This document shows, one piece after another, positions 51,209 through 63,329 of a stretch of 64,000 nucleotides of DNA. The number at the start of each line of letters is the position of its first letter. The first letter of the stretch is position 1. The position numbers were made by a program, and so were the translations under genes. The notes beneath the pieces are model-generated. The model was not told where the DNA came from, did not search any database, and worked only from the letters and a program-made list of their open reading frames with translations. The stretch covers positions 33,877,963 through 33,941,962 of the forward strand of contig OY744605.1 in the NCBI GenBank assembly GCA_963556255.1, given 5' to 3'. Origin of the DNA: Allolobophora icterica. Lineage: Eukaryota > Annelida > Clitellata > Crassiclitellata > Lumbricidae.

Positions 51209-52336
51209 CTACCACAGATTACTCGACGTTGGTTTGAGCGGCCGGTGTGCAAACAGGTGTTGTTGCTCTGCTCCAGAATGTTCCTCGTTTATCGGTCGAT
51301 TCTGTTCGCCTTGGCCTTGGCCGTTGTCCTCTGCAGGTTGCTTCTGTTGGGATGCGGCGCTGTCCTTGAGGCTGCTGCAAGGTGGGTCCTCTGAGGATGG
51401 CGGAAGTCCTGCTGAGCCGGCCGCGGCAGCCGACGCCCTCTGGTGTTTCTTGTCTTCTGTGTCAGCATCTGTGTTTTTTGGTTGAGGTCGTAGGATTACA
51501 CCTGGAATCGGAGGCGGCCTCAGCAACCAGTTGCCATCTTCGGAGTCTGGTGGAGAGTTAGACGTCACCGTGACCCACTGGTGCACGAAGTCCGACGCTT
51601 CCGGTTGATCCCGAGGAAGACCGCTAGAGGGTCCGCTGGACGGCTGGACATTGCCTCCTCCTCCTGCTCCTGCTCCCCCTCCGCTGTCCACGTTGTCCTG
51701 CATCTGGTCAGCATAGAGCGCTATGGAGACTTCGGACGACTGACCGCTCAGCTCGCTCATGGCCAGGTCGTCATGGAATCGAATCCCAGACCCTATGAAC
51801 GTCTCCTTAGGGTCGTCGCCGCATCCTCTCAGCTGCTCGACGCCGTTCTCGTCGTAACCGGAAGTCACGAGTTTCTGCTTGCGCATCTTGCGAGTGTGCT
51901 GCCACTTGGCGAGAAACACGAGAAATACGATGAAGCCAAGCGCCAAGAAGGCACCGAAAGTGCTGCCGAGGGCAACGGCCAGGGAGTCAGTGGCCGTCGT
52001 TCCCTTGACGCAGACGTCTTGAGCGCTAGCAGGAGGACCCACTGAAACACCGCCACCAGCTGGGTTGCTGGAGTTGAGCTTGACAAAGACCTTGACGCAG
52101 ATGTCGTAGTATGTGTTTTCGTGCAGCTGAGTGATGTCGTAGGCGCTGGCTGAGGCATCGAGGCGGTGGCTGTACTGGACGACGGTGCTTCCGACGGCCT
52201 GGTAGCGGACCTGGAAGCCCTGGATCAGGTCCCTGGGCGGATGTAAGGCGTTATCGACGTGCCACTTGACGTAGATGGAGTCTTTGGTCGTCGATGCCAC
52301 GCGGGCAGACAGATCGAACGCATCGGAGGATGACAT
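51209..52336 (-). CDS. type I membrane protein with FNIII domain, 3' exon
   Basis: A 375-codon open frame with clear coding character. Residues about 3-110 form one fibronectin type III domain (IYVKWHVDNALHPP, the central GFQVRYQAVGS, and YDITQLHENTYYDICVKV). Residues about 117-143 are a membrane helix (LGSTFGAFLALGFIVFLVFL) with a basic stop-transfer (KWQHTRKMRKQK). The 230-residue cytoplasmic tail is Ser/Pro/Gly-rich. There is no signal peptide, and an in-frame TGA lies 9 nt upstream of the ATG. The frame is therefore probably the last exon, entered at the weak acceptor AAG beside the ATG, with upstream exons (leader, perhaps LRR or Ig domains) not found here. An FNIII domain next to the membrane with a Cys pair around its end is usual in LRR/Ig/FNIII neural adhesion receptors. 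That link is inference; no gene name is justified. Confidence 0.8.
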   Translation of the reverse strand: MSSSDAFDLSARVASTTKDSIYVKWHVDNALHPPRDLIQGFQVRYQAVGSTVVQYSHRLDASASAYDITQLHENTYYDICVKVFVKLNSSNPAGGGVSVGPPASAQDVCVKGTTATDSLAVALGSTFGAFLALGFIVFLVFLAKWQHTRKMRKQKLVTSGYDENGVEQLRGCGDDPKETFIGSGIRFHDDLAMSELSGQSSEVSIALYADQMQDNVDSGGGAGAGGGGNVQPSSGPSSGLPRDQPEASDFVHQWVTVTSNSPPDSEDGNWLLRPPPIPGVILRPQPKNTDADTEDKKHQRASAAAAGSAGLPPSSEDPPCSSLKDSAASQQKQPAEDNGQGQGEQNRPINEEHSGAEQQHLFAHRPLKPTSSNLW

Positions 52337-53159
52337 CTTAGATCATTCCACCGTCAACGATCAAATGATCAACAAATCGATCACCTAAACAGAACAAAAA
52401 ATGGCATCAATAGCACAACTATTTACTCCCTCTAAATAGTCTCATCTCATCCCATGTCATCTCATGTCATCTCATGTCATGTCATCTAATCTCATCGCAG
52501 CCTGTCCTAGATTGAGATGGACAGATAGAGGGATGCAGGTATAGGTCTAATGACAGAGAAAGCCAAATAGACAGGCACACACACGCGTACACTTGAACAT
52601 ACATACCGAAAAATACACAGACGTACAGACCAACTGAGATAGTCACATGGAGAGTGAGAGACAGAACTCCTAAACAGACCGGCTATGCTAACAAATAGAG
52701 AATACCGTGGCTACAAGGATCTGGCCTGAGAAACGAGCGCTTAGAACACTACAACTGCGCCAGATAGCTGCATTGGTTTCAGCGTACGTCCCATGCACCT
52801 CCAAGTGTCCAAGTTCACCTCCCGACAGTGGCTTATTTAAGAGATTTTGATATCGGACTAGCGCAGTCCGTAAACGGGAACCTTAAATGGCATGGCAACC
52901 ATTCAAACGGGCATCGGTGGTGAACGATCTCACCCGATAAATAAAAAATGAGCAGTGTCGACGCCATATGGTCGATAAAGAAAACGTGTATACATTTACA
53001 ACAGTTACGCCTACGTGACTATCTCTATGCGAGCGTTTCCGCGAGGACGAGGTGGAAGACGATAGTCTCTTTAAAAGTCTTGAACAAAGGCAGTTCAAGC
53101 GTCTGATCCCAATTAGACATTTCTAATCCTTCAATCAACACTATCTATAGAAAGTTCCA
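52337..53159. other. non-coding; short CATCT repeat
   Basis: An imperfect TCATCTCATG repeat lies at 52,440-52,497. Otherwise I recognise nothing; it may be intron of the FNIII gene. Confidence 0.4.
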
Positions 53160-53525
53160 ACTTCCAACAAGCTCGTTCACCAAGAATAGTTCTTAATTTA
53201 GATATGACCAAAGATAATCAGATGACCTCGTTGAATAATGATAAGTGTGGGTAATAAGAACATATTTTAAGTAGTGTGGCTGGCCAAAGTTCACAGTTTT
53301 ATAAACTATGAGCCCGCATTTGAAACTAATTCTTTGCTAAACAGGAAACCAATGCAAAGATTTAAGCAAAGGGGTTATATATTCATATGCTGATGTATTA
53401 GTTATGGCTCTAGTCAAAGAGTTCTGCACTCTGTGCAGCTTCAGGATGTTTGACTTATTGATACTGGTTAGTAAGAAGCGAGTTACAGTAATCTAAGCGA
53501 CTGGAAACCAATACATTTGCAGTGC
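53160..53525 (-). mobile_element. CR1/L2-like LINE fragment, second copy
   Basis: Nucleotide-level match to 29,745-30,110: shared CAAAGATAATCAGATGACCT, CGTTGAATAA, TGGCTGGCCA, ACCAATGCAAAGATTTAAG, GAAGCGAGTTACAGTAATCT and GACTGGAAACCAAT. It is more decayed and shorter than that copy. Confidence 0.85.
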
Positions 53526-53559
53526 TTTGAAAGTAGTGGGAAATGGCAACCGATTTGTA

Positions 53560-53968
53560 AGAGCATTCGCATTGGTAGTGATAAAAAATGTTGGTGGTGG
53601 TGATTTACGAATGACGATGGCTATGATGACGATGATAGTGGTGGTGATGTCAATCACCAGTGTCAATACTGACATTGTTCCCCTATCGTGATGTTGTTGA
53701 TAAGGAAATTGATAATGGCGATGATGATTTTATTTCCATTGATGGGGACTGTTACGGTAGTGGTGATGGTGGTGGTGATGATGATAGTAGTACAGAGTAT
53801 ATGATGGTGTGTTAATAACAGTGATGATGAAGCTGACATTGATGGAAGGCCTTTTGGTGATGACGATGGTGTTGATACTGATGGTGGTGATGTTGGTGAT
53901 AATGATGTTGGTGGTGATGATGGCGGTGGTGGTGGAATTAACGCTGTTGTTGTTGTTGTTGTTGTTGT

Positions 53969-54035
<67 letters not shown>
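53560..54035. repeat. GAT/GGT-rich region ending in GTT and GAT arrays
   Basis: Imperfect TGGTGATGA units give way to GTT (53,943-53,970) and then a clean GAT array (53,970-54,034). Poly-Met and poly-Ser ORFs are artefacts. Confidence 0.93.
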
Positions 54036-54157
54036 AACGATGAGGACGACGACGATGCTACAATATCAATGTTGATGCTGTTTCTCTGAATTGCCTTTGG
54101 CAAAATTATTACATGCCATTAGTGATGGATTCGTCTGACGGTCTGCATCTCGTTCCA

Positions 54158-54164
54158 GCAGCAG

Positions 54165-54196
<32 letters not shown>

Positions 54197-54215
54197 ACAG
54201 CAGCAACAGCAGTCT
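54158..54215. repeat. CAG/CAA repeat
   Basis: AGCAGCAACAGCAGC-type units. An Ala/Thr ORF covers it, without gene context. Confidence 0.9.
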
Positions 54216-54459
54216 TAGCATCATCAACAGTAGCAGGAGATGCTCTGTTGGTCCTTCCGATGATTCACTGCCCAGGTCATGTTCTCAATGACCTTGACTG
54301 ATTGCAAAAAGCTATCGTTGGCTGAACTCTCAAATCGCTTTTCATAGATACTTTCCCCCAGAGTCCCATCTCTGCCTCTCTTTCTCGGCCTGTCCGCTTT
54401 TTCATCTGTCCATCTCTTTTTGCCTTTATCTCTTCGTGTCTGCATATATATTAGGCTTG

Positions 54460-54612
54460 TCCTCCTCTCCCTCTCTCCTGCCCAGTTTCGCAAGCGCCTG
54501 AAAACATTTCTCTTTGTCAGTGAAGACACTGACCCGGGTCGGGAGCGCCTCTGATTATGAGTGGCGCTATATAAATTCTCGATTACAATTACAATTACAA
54601 TTACAATTATAT
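54460..54612 (+). mobile_element. CR1/L2-like LINE 3' terminus
   Basis: Plus-strand SQFRKRLKTFLFVSEDTD corresponds to the final F-R-x-x-L-K-T-x-L-F of CR1/L2 ORF2. It is followed by CGGGAGCGCCTCTGATTATG, GTGGCGCTATATAAATTC and an ATTACA-unit microsatellite (54,582-54,608), the usual 3' end of such LINEs. Confidence 0.8.
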
Positions 54613-54644
54613 ATATTACATATTATATGTATTATATATATGTG

Positions 54645-55410
<766 letters not shown>

Positions 55411-55739
55411 TATATGTGTATGTGTGCGTGCGTGTGTCTTCTGTTGTTAGTAAATGTGTATCTGTTTGTATAACTGGCTCTTCAAAGGTGTGGTCCCTTA
55501 TCCTATTTCCGTCTCTGTCAACAAGATTTCCCATTTCGTGTCGGTGCATGAAACTAGCGTTGAAGGGACAACATTGCAGCGTTTCAGCGATCGGTTCACA
55601 TGTCAAAGCTTTATGGGCATATCCAGAGGTTCAGAGAAGAAGACGGTAAGGGAAATCTGGAGCTAAGCTGACAGTGCACTTACGTATCATCATCAATCAA
55701 TCGAAATTTGTATAGCGCCACTTCAAGATCCCTACATAA

Positions 55740-55925
<186 letters not shown>

Positions 55926-57570
55926 CATAATTATCAATTTCTGACGCCAGCCATTTGGCGGCGATAATCTTCGTTGTCCTCGGTCATTTGTCAAGTCCAA
56001 TGCTCTCTCACTGTTAGTCCACGTTTTGTTATGTTCTCATTTATATTGTCTTTCCAGCGTAGTCTTGGTCTGTCTTTGTTTCTTTTTCTTTCGAATCTTG
56101 CATGCAGTGCACTGTGTGCATAGGCGCAACCACCCTATTGGAACCGTTGGACGTGTCCCCCCAACTTTCGAGCAACTTTGCCACCGACTGTTAATAAACT
56201 TTTCAATAGGGATTGGAATATTGGCTGAAATTGACTTTCGAAAGTTGGCCTACTACGTACTAAATTTTCAAAAGTTACTAAATCACATTAAATTAGCTAA
56301 TTAAAATCATCTATCTGATTATGTATCCTAACCAGTCTAACGGCAGATGCACTGGCTGGCAAACTGAGAAATACTGAAGCTGCAGTTAGACAGGTGTTTG
56401 ACCAAGTAGAACAACTTGTCCGGCTGCTTTTGATAGTACCATGTAGCAATGCAGAAGCAGAACGCAGCTTCTCATCATTAAAGCGTCTCAAAAGTAGGCC
56501 TTAAGTATGAGTCAAGAGAGTTTGAATCATTTAGCGATCTTGCACGTCCATCGTGACTCACTCGACAGTGTTAACGTCTCAAATATTGCACTTGAGTTTG
56601 TTGCAAAGTGAGAGTCACGTAAACTGATCTATGGCGACATCAATTAAGTGACTCTTGAGTCTTGTTTTGTTTGAATGTTTTACTCTTTTAAAATTCAAGA
56701 TTTCGTAACTGTTATTCTCAGCAATTAGAAATCGCTGGCCCTTCAGGCTGCCGATAAAAATAAGGCCTAAATGTTCTGGCTAAACTCAAGTCTATAAGAA
56801 TTCAATGCAGAATGATGCTGTATAATTTCACTCTAAAACTTTATTTCGTTTCGCTTTTTAAAATCCGACTATGGCTCGCAGTAGAAGTCCAGAAGCGCAT
56901 TTCTATTTTAAGTTAATGCTGCAACTGCGAGTGGTATTCTCCTAACACCAACAATCTCAGTTTCCTCACGTAAGTTTTTATAATATAGTCAAATTTTTCA
57001 CAGATCGAGATGGTTTGGGTAGTTTTATTTCGAAATCATCTTTGAAAAACTTGAGGTAAGCAAGAGCTCAAAATGTACTTCATTTGGCATCAAGTGCTGA
57101 AAATTGCGTAGGCCAGACCCCGTTGTTGGAGCTCAGGACGCTCCCCCAGACTCTATTGTCGTTAGGGGCTTCTTGCCTTCGGCAATTGCGACTTCGCACA
57201 TTCGGCGCTGGCAATTCCCCCACTCAGACATTTTAGTAGGTCCTCCAACTTCTAACCCGTGGTTGCACCTATAACTGTGTGGGATTCAGTCAACTGGCAT
57301 TCTCTCGACTTGTCCAAACCATTGGAGTCTTCGTTGAATGACTTTGTTTAGCAGAGTTGTTTGTATACCTTTAATGGTCATCTTATGTCATATTTTCTTA
57401 TTTCCTGTAGCTTTGAAATACCTGCAATTTTCCGCAGCCGGCTCATTTCTGCTATAAGTTTTCTTTTCTCATCTTGCTTTCGCATTGTTCAGCATTGCGA
57501 TCCGTATTGGAAATCGGTTGTATCATCGCCTCGTATATTTTTGTTTTGATTTTCATCGTTATATCTCTGC
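55926..57570 (-). mobile_element. LINE 3' region, split by a hAT element
   Basis: Minus-strand text on the upstream side (57,274-57,570) reads KVIQRRLQWFGQVERMPVD. On the downstream side (55,926-56,118) it reads RWKDNINENITKRGL, TVREALDLTNDRGQ and then RLSPPNGWRQ, ahead of the GAT-type tail. This is the usual R-R-L-x-W-x-G-H-V...G-R-P-x-x-R-W-x-D region at the C-terminus of jockey-like ORF2 proteins. One stop interrupts it. The hAT element (56,119-57,273) sits between the two halves. Confidence 0.8.
56119..57273 (+). mobile_element. hAT transposon remnant with transposase C-terminus
   Basis: Ends CATAGGCGCAACCAC and, from the right, TATAGGTGCAACCAC are inverted copies. The exact 8-bp duplication ACTGTGTG flanks it at 56,111-56,118 and 57,274-57,281. 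Plus-strand coding from about 56,380 gives VRLLLIVPCSNAEAERSFSS and LKRLKS. After a frame break come LSMSQESLNHLAILHVHRDS and a terminal stop near 56,611. This is the hAT C-terminal dimerisation domain (P-x-S-x-A-x-x-E-R-x-F-S, M-x-x-x-R-L-x-x-L). The catalytic body is missing, so the 1,155-bp element is a deleted derivative. Confidence 0.9.
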
Positions 57571-57706
57571 TTCTCTGTATTCTTTTCATCACACCAGACG
57601 CTTCTCTTTTGTATGTCCTCTCGCTGCTGCCATCTGCGGTTATTAGCCCTCCTATAGATAAAGGAATTTATTCTACTTGCTCAATAGCTTCTTCTCGGAT
57701 GCTGAT

Positions 57707-57945
57707 AGTTTATTTATTTATTCCGAATATTTCTATAGCGCCTCTTGAAGTCAACTACTACTCAGAGGCGCTCCCGACTACAGCATTTGATACTGTGCCG
57801 GAATTTTCACGCCGAAGCGCCACGAGCAATTGCGAGTGAAGGACTTGCCCAAGGTCCGTACGCAGCGGCTAGAGTGGGATTCGAACCTGCAACCCTCCGG
57901 TCACAAGGCGCCGAACTTACCACTGAGCCACCACGCCCCAGTTAT
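57707..57945 (-). mobile_element. tRNA-derived SINE with LINE-type 3' tail
   Basis: On the minus strand, GTGGCTCAGTGGTAAG (A box) and GGTTCGAATCC (B box) lie in a tRNA-like head at about 57,875-57,940. A body (CTTGGGCAAGTCCTTCACTC) and the tail CGGGAGCGCCTCTGAG...GAGGCGCTATAGAAATATTC, ending in AATAAATAAA, follow. The tail matches LINE 3' ends at 54,537 and 41,727. This is the arrangement of a SINE that borrows LINE machinery. Confidence 0.85.
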
Positions 57946-59095
57946 TGGTGTCTCTTTGGCCATTTCAATAACCATTGTTCTGGTTATCTATCCGTTGATT
58001 ATTAGGCTGAAAATTCTATTGGGGATTCAGCTATCTGTGTCGCAATATCCTGTAGTTCTGGTCCGCTTAATTAGTTCGGAGGTAAATGTCGTCAACAAAA
58101 TAGCTTTGCAGATTGTTAATTGTCTTGGGCGTAAACAGGTTGGAAGAGAATTAGACAGACAATCTGTATGACTAATGAACGTTAGCCGGGTTCTGGTATT
58201 GTTGCAAAAACGCATCAAGTGTTCTCAAATAGCGCTAATTTCATTTGTAGCTGTGTAGATCTATTTTGCAGGAATTTCTAGTTGCTTTAATGATGTTCAA
58301 TTACTCCATGTTACATGCATTGAATTGCTGTCTGCTTCTGCCTTTGAGTTTAACTTGCAGTTAACAAAGGACAAAAGATAACAGGCTTTGTGCAAATAAT
58401 CACTAGATGACTGTATATAGGCCGATTCAAAGTGCGTCGTCTACAGCAACTGTATCCCTTCGTCCTCACTCATCTTTCAATGAAACAACCCAGTGAGTTC
58501 ATTAACCAGCAGTAAACCGAATCATCCATTGTCACTCTATTGTTACTTGACCAAGAAGTAATAAAAAATCCATATAACTATTTAAACTGCATATGTAAGC
58601 CACAAAAGATGTTCCATGTCTTTGTCAACATTGAGTTGCAGTAATCATGCTAATGCTGACCTGATAGCAGATCACTTTCTACTCGCCTGCAGCAGACTAA
58701 TGAGTTAGATTATAATTATAGCCTTATATCATTGAGTGCATATTATACATAGACAAGGGAATCAATACTCTCTAATTATGATTAATTCACAGTAAATTAT
58801 GATCAATTCACAGTAAATTCCCTAAAAGCACGAGCACGTATCAGCCCACAGCCACAACAGCAAAGTCTTTGGAGATGGCCATGACCAAGGCAAATATATT
58901 GACGGCTGAGGCACTGCCAACCCGAATCTGTCCCTAAGTTTCGACAACAAATGGGCGCCAGACCAATCGATCTGTAGGGTTGCAGATGCTGTTTGGTCGA
59001 TGTTCAGTCGATGTACGTGATGTGATGCGATACAATTCAATGCCTTCCGCATATAAAAGACTCATCATGGGAGTAACTAAGCGGAGAGGGAATGA
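57946..59095. other. intergenic, nothing recognised
   Basis: A short direct repeat of AATTCACAGTAAATT lies near 58,783-58,818. No gene, RNA or element is supported. Confidence 0.4.
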
Positions 59096-59109
59096 TCGAT
59101 GATTATTGT

Positions 59110-59182
59110 ATTGTAGTGTATTTCAAAACTTATAAAGCGCCTCTACCTAGTGCCCACCAATCAGAGGCGCTCCCAGTGCGAA
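59110..59182 (-). mobile_element. short LINE/SINE 3'-tail fragment
   Basis: The reverse strand reads GGGAGCGCCTCTGATTGG...GAGGCGCTTTATAAGTTTTG, the same 3' tail as at 54,537-54,575 and in the SINE at 57,707. Only the tail is visible. Confidence 0.55.
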
Positions 59183-59232
59183 AGTCCTCGGGAATAAAGG
59201 CAAGTTTTAAGACAATGAAATGCTGTGGCAGG

Positions 59233-59369
59233 CACTGGCGTAAACTTGTCCAAAACATTGGAAGGGTGGTTGGTTATTCATTCTACACTTGTTGCATTGC
59301 GTGTACAGTCCATCGTATTATTGGGGGGGCACGTCCCCCGGCTGCCCCTCCCCCGAGTCTACGCCTATG
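59233..59369. mobile_element. small hAT-like MITE, 137 bp
   Basis: Ends CACTGGCGTAAACTTG and, from the right, CATAGGCGTAGACTC are imperfect inverted copies. A near-exact 8-bp duplication, GTGGCAGG/GTGGCAGA, flanks it. A G-run/C-run pair (GGGGGGGCACGTCCCCC) lies near the right side, as in the MITE at 43,663. Confidence 0.7.
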
Positions 59370-59379
59370 GTGGCAGAAC

Positions 59380-60860
59380 CACCAGATAGTAGTGCATCCC
59401 GGACCGAAGGAGGAAGCTGATTACACAATGAATGGCCAATACTAACAAAGGAACGAGACTGGGACAAGGCCGTTCTCACTCGCGGAACAAATAAGTCAAT
59501 TCGACAAGAGGGCGAAGGTAGCCAGCTGAGGCGGGAAGACGTATTCAGTCACAGACGTATGATTATCCTGCCTTTTGAAATCGGAACTTACTTTTCCACA
59601 TACCTTCTTTCCGCCCTAGTTCTATGGCCCTCGACGGTTAAAGTAAAAATTCTGTACGGTTGCTTGATGCTTGTTTCCGTGATACTTAGGCCCTATATAC
59701 TTTGCTTCATGGAAAAAATAAATTCTCCTCAAAGGCCAACTATTGAACCACCTTCGTATTTCGAGCCTTGCGGAACGTCTCGTACTTTTGCCTTTCAACG
59801 CCCATTATCTATAATAGGAACAACAAACTCTACACCGTTCCCCGAATAATGGCATGCTATGGATTACGATTTACGGCATGAGAAGGATGCAACACATTTG
59901 TGAGCTGTCTATGGCACAAATAGAACATTAAGTCGGAACTTGTAAAGGTCAGTAAACACATGCAAGTCCAGACCTTGTTTATTTCTGCTTTATGAGTTAA
60001 ACAAGTATGCGATGATAGACGCTGCGTCTGAGTATTTATCAACCTCCTTAGGTTGAATCTGAGGCAGCAGCAGCGGCAGTTGCTGATGCTGGCACTGCAC
60101 AGGCAGTCGTAGTCGGGATTTGCCATCACTGAAGTCGTAATTTGCCAGCCCCGTGTTACTGCACCAGATTTAGACATAGCTGGGTCCGTTGGGCCTTCCA
60201 AGGACTCGCTGAAGAGCTGCAAAAGGTTAATTAACCATAAATGCGGAAGAAGAAACGAATTATGGCCGATCTGGGAAGTGCTCATGCCACACTCTTCAGG
60301 AAAATGAGCTATATGTTTATGATCCGTCTGTTATCCAGCGTTACGATGTAAAAACGTCCCGTTAATGTGGTCAGTGCCTAACTGCGTCATGGCCAATTAG
60401 TCTAAAGACGTAGTCTTCAACTGTATGGCCACGCATCTCCTTGCCATCTCATCTGCAGCTTTCCACTCGCGACTGAAAACCGAACTCTTCATGCTATCCT
60501 ATCCTGATTTTACTCCAGCGCCACCACACGATCACTATCATCATCGATTACCACCTTGGCACCATGTTGTCTCCTCGGCTTGACCTCCCCGGATTCTGAT
60601 CTGGCACCAAAACGTACCAACAACTTGGCTATAACGGACTTGATTTGATATAGCGCCGGTAAATAAACTGGTCTTTTTGACGTGACTTTTGTATACGACG
60701 CTGAGAAATGTCGGGGATTTACATTACATTACATCGAGAGTTCTGCTCATTCTCACGTGACGTATACACTTCATAGTTATTATTTGCAATCTGACATGTG
60801 AAGTGATACATACTTCCAAAGTAAAGCTGTTGATCAGTTTTTAACAGCTATCAGCATCAG
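59380..60860. other. intergenic, nothing firmly recognised
   Basis: ORFs at 59,559-59,849 (+) and 59,857-60,285 (-) lack domain signatures, splice support and coding composition. I do not call genes. Confidence 0.4.
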
Positions 60861-60869
60861 TAAATAGTC

Positions 60870-61345
60870 ACACACATACATACATACAGTTATACGGAAG
60901 TACGTACGCTCAGGCGTATAATTATGTATGTGCATACATGCGTACATACTTGCATAGATACGTACAACAATGCATTGCATCCATACGTACATACATACAT
61001 ACATACATACATACATACATACATACAGCACATCCATACACACATTGCATACCTGCATGCATACATACGTGCATACATACATGCATACATGTACATACAT
61101 TCATACATTGCATACATACAAATGTCATACATGCACACATAGTACATCCATCCATGCATTGCAAACAAGCTTACATGATACATACGTATACATACATAGG
61201 CCCCACACAGATACATACATACATAGTACATACATACATGCATACATACATACATAGACACATGCATACATACATACATACAACTATTGAACCACCTTCA
61301 TACGTCATAGTTACATACACATATTCATACATACATGCACAGTGA
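60870..61345. repeat. imperfect ATAC tetranucleotide array
   Basis: Long CATA/ATAC array with GC interruptions. All Tyr/Cys/Met/Val and His/Thr/Tyr/Ile ORFs over it are its shadows. Confidence 0.95.
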
Positions 61346-61914
61346 CGTAAAACGATGCTCTTGGATCCGAATGGAGAGGATATAAGTATCGCAACGTGCC
61401 CATAAAGCAACCTAGGGTATTACGCATGGTCCAGTTCTATCCTATCGATGTGTACCTTAGGAAACAGCTAGAGGTCAATAGGACGCCGATCGTAGGTGGA
61501 TGTCAATGACAAACCACAGATGCGAAGAAACCGAGTAGATGTTTGCCAACGAGCAGAGCTAGAATTGCCTAAACAAGTCGCAACCGACGTTAACAAGATT
61601 CCTCCTGCTATGCGCTCAACGCAATCGACATCAACTGTGAAGCAATGAAATTCGTCCGCACTCCAATACACAGCTGGCAGATGATTATGATGATGAGGAA
61701 GACGATGATGATGGTAGTGGTGGTAAAGGGTCTGAAGACATAGCTTCAGCTGTCGACAGATTGGCCATAACAAACAAACTGGACAGCTGCTGGTGCGGCA
61801 GAGCAAACATCTGCTTACCATGCACGTTCAAGGGTAGTTTCAAATCTGACCCATGCAACTTGACGATGCGAGTACGAGGTATGCATAGACCCTATATACA
61901 TATTACATAAATAT

Positions 61915-61952
61915 ATTATATATATATATATATATAAAATATATATATTTGT
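61915..61952. repeat. TA microsatellite
   Basis: Short TA array with one AAA interruption. Confidence 0.9.
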
Positions 61953-62141
61953 GTGTGCGTGCATCCAGGTACTGCAGGTAGCGCCATTTCTGCTTCCCTG
62001 TCATCTTCAATCTCCTTTTAAGTACATCACATTAGCGCTGCACAAATGAATTTGGCTTTCTGACTGATCAAAACAAAATAGTCTAAAGACAGTTTGAAGA
62101 AATTAAATGTTTCACAGAGTCAGATACAACAGCCTAGAAAC

Positions 62142-63106
62142 CAGTCTTGTTGTCAAGACCTTAAACCTCAAGACCAAGACCAAGACCAAGACCTTGAACC
62201 TCGAGACCAAGACCAAGACCAAGACCTTGAACCTCGAGACCAAGACCAAGACCAAGACTTTGAACCTCGAGACCAAGACCAAGACCAAGACTTTGAACCT
62301 TGAGACCAAGACCAAGACCAAGACCCAAAAAATCCCATTCAGGCCAAGACTTCTTTTCCTTACACAAAAAATTGTGGAGTCAATATTTTAATGAAAACGT
62401 GAGTCGTTTATTTTATTCAAGCAAATGAACTTTAAATGCAGACTGTAGAGAATTCCGAATTCGTATTTACAAAAGTCCTTCATACAAACTGTTATTCCAA
62501 ATGCCTTTTGTATTTTATATAAAAAAAACTATTCGCTAAGAATTTTCTGACCAAGACGTGCCTTGTGAGCCTCATAAAAATTCCACCACGTGAAAAAATA
62601 CTTTCCATAGCTAGGTGCTGAAGTCGCTGGCACACACAGTAACTTTTCAAGCACTGGATGTAAATGTAGGCCTACAAATCGTGAGCCTTTTTGATATCCT
62701 CCCATGGTTTATCAGACAGTCTGGCTTCAGAAACAAGTCTTGATAGGGCTTCCATATACAGCATAACTTAGTTGCTGCTGCCACTAGGTTTTCCTGACCA
62801 ACAAGACTTGCATCCGTCCGTAGGTATTGTTGTAGATCATGATGCAAACAGGTTTGATAAGTTTTAAACTTCTTGAGTTTTGTAAAATGACTGTTCAAAT
62901 TGACAGCCGGTCTTGGTCTTGGTGTTGCGAGACCAAGACCAAGACTTTGAACCTCAAGACCAAGACCAAGACCAAGACCTTGAACCTCAACACCAAGACC
63001 AAGACCAAGACCTTGAACCGCAAGACCAAGACCAAGACCAAGACTTTTAAAAACGAACTCGAGTGCACTCGAGACCAAGACCTCGGTCTCGAGGACAACA
63101 AGTCTG
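62142..63106. mobile_element. AAGACC-repeat hAT-like MITE, copy 2 (full length)
   Basis: Ends are CAGTCTTGTTGTC and, from the right, CAGACTTGTTGTC. The exact 8-bp duplication CTAGAAAC flanks it at 62,134-62,141 and 63,107-63,114. Subterminal blocks at 62,155-62,330 and 62,925-63,090 each hold several copies of a unit built from ACCAAG hexamers and CTTGAACCTCGAG. The roughly 600-bp interior has no gene. Open frames across the blocks ([17 protein letters not shown]) are products of the tandem repeat. Confidence 0.92.
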
Positions 63107-63150
63107 CTAGAAACGTAATTCGAGGATTTCCATGATGACGGTGCTAGAGG

Positions 63151-63321
63151 CAGGGGCGTCTATCCCCCCTAAGTCATTGGAGCAACGTCCCTTTCCCCCT
63201 CTTCTTCCCCCCTTCCCGTTCCTCCCCCCTAAAATGGTGGCACACACACTGGCAGATCTTTCCCCCCCCATTTCTTGGATGGAGCATTTGCTCCAAGGTT
63301 TCTATGGTGTAGACGCCTCTG
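63151..63321. mobile_element. hAT-like MITE, 171 bp
   Basis: Ends CAGGGGCGTCTA and, from the right, CAGAGGCGTCTACAC are inverted copies. The exact 8-bp duplication GCTAGAGG flanks it at 63,143-63,150 and 63,322-63,329. The interior is C/T-rich with no ORF. It lies only 45 bp from the preceding MITE. Confidence 0.88.
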
Positions 63322-63329
63322 GCTAGAGG

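Noticed and set aside
59857..60285. 142-codon minus ORF as a gene
   Set aside because: No recognisable domain or coding bias; not extended by plausible splice sites.
62107..62391. Repetitive KTKTLNL or [10 protein letters not shown] protein
   Set aside because: It comes from the subterminal tandem repeat of a MITE that has flanking target duplications.
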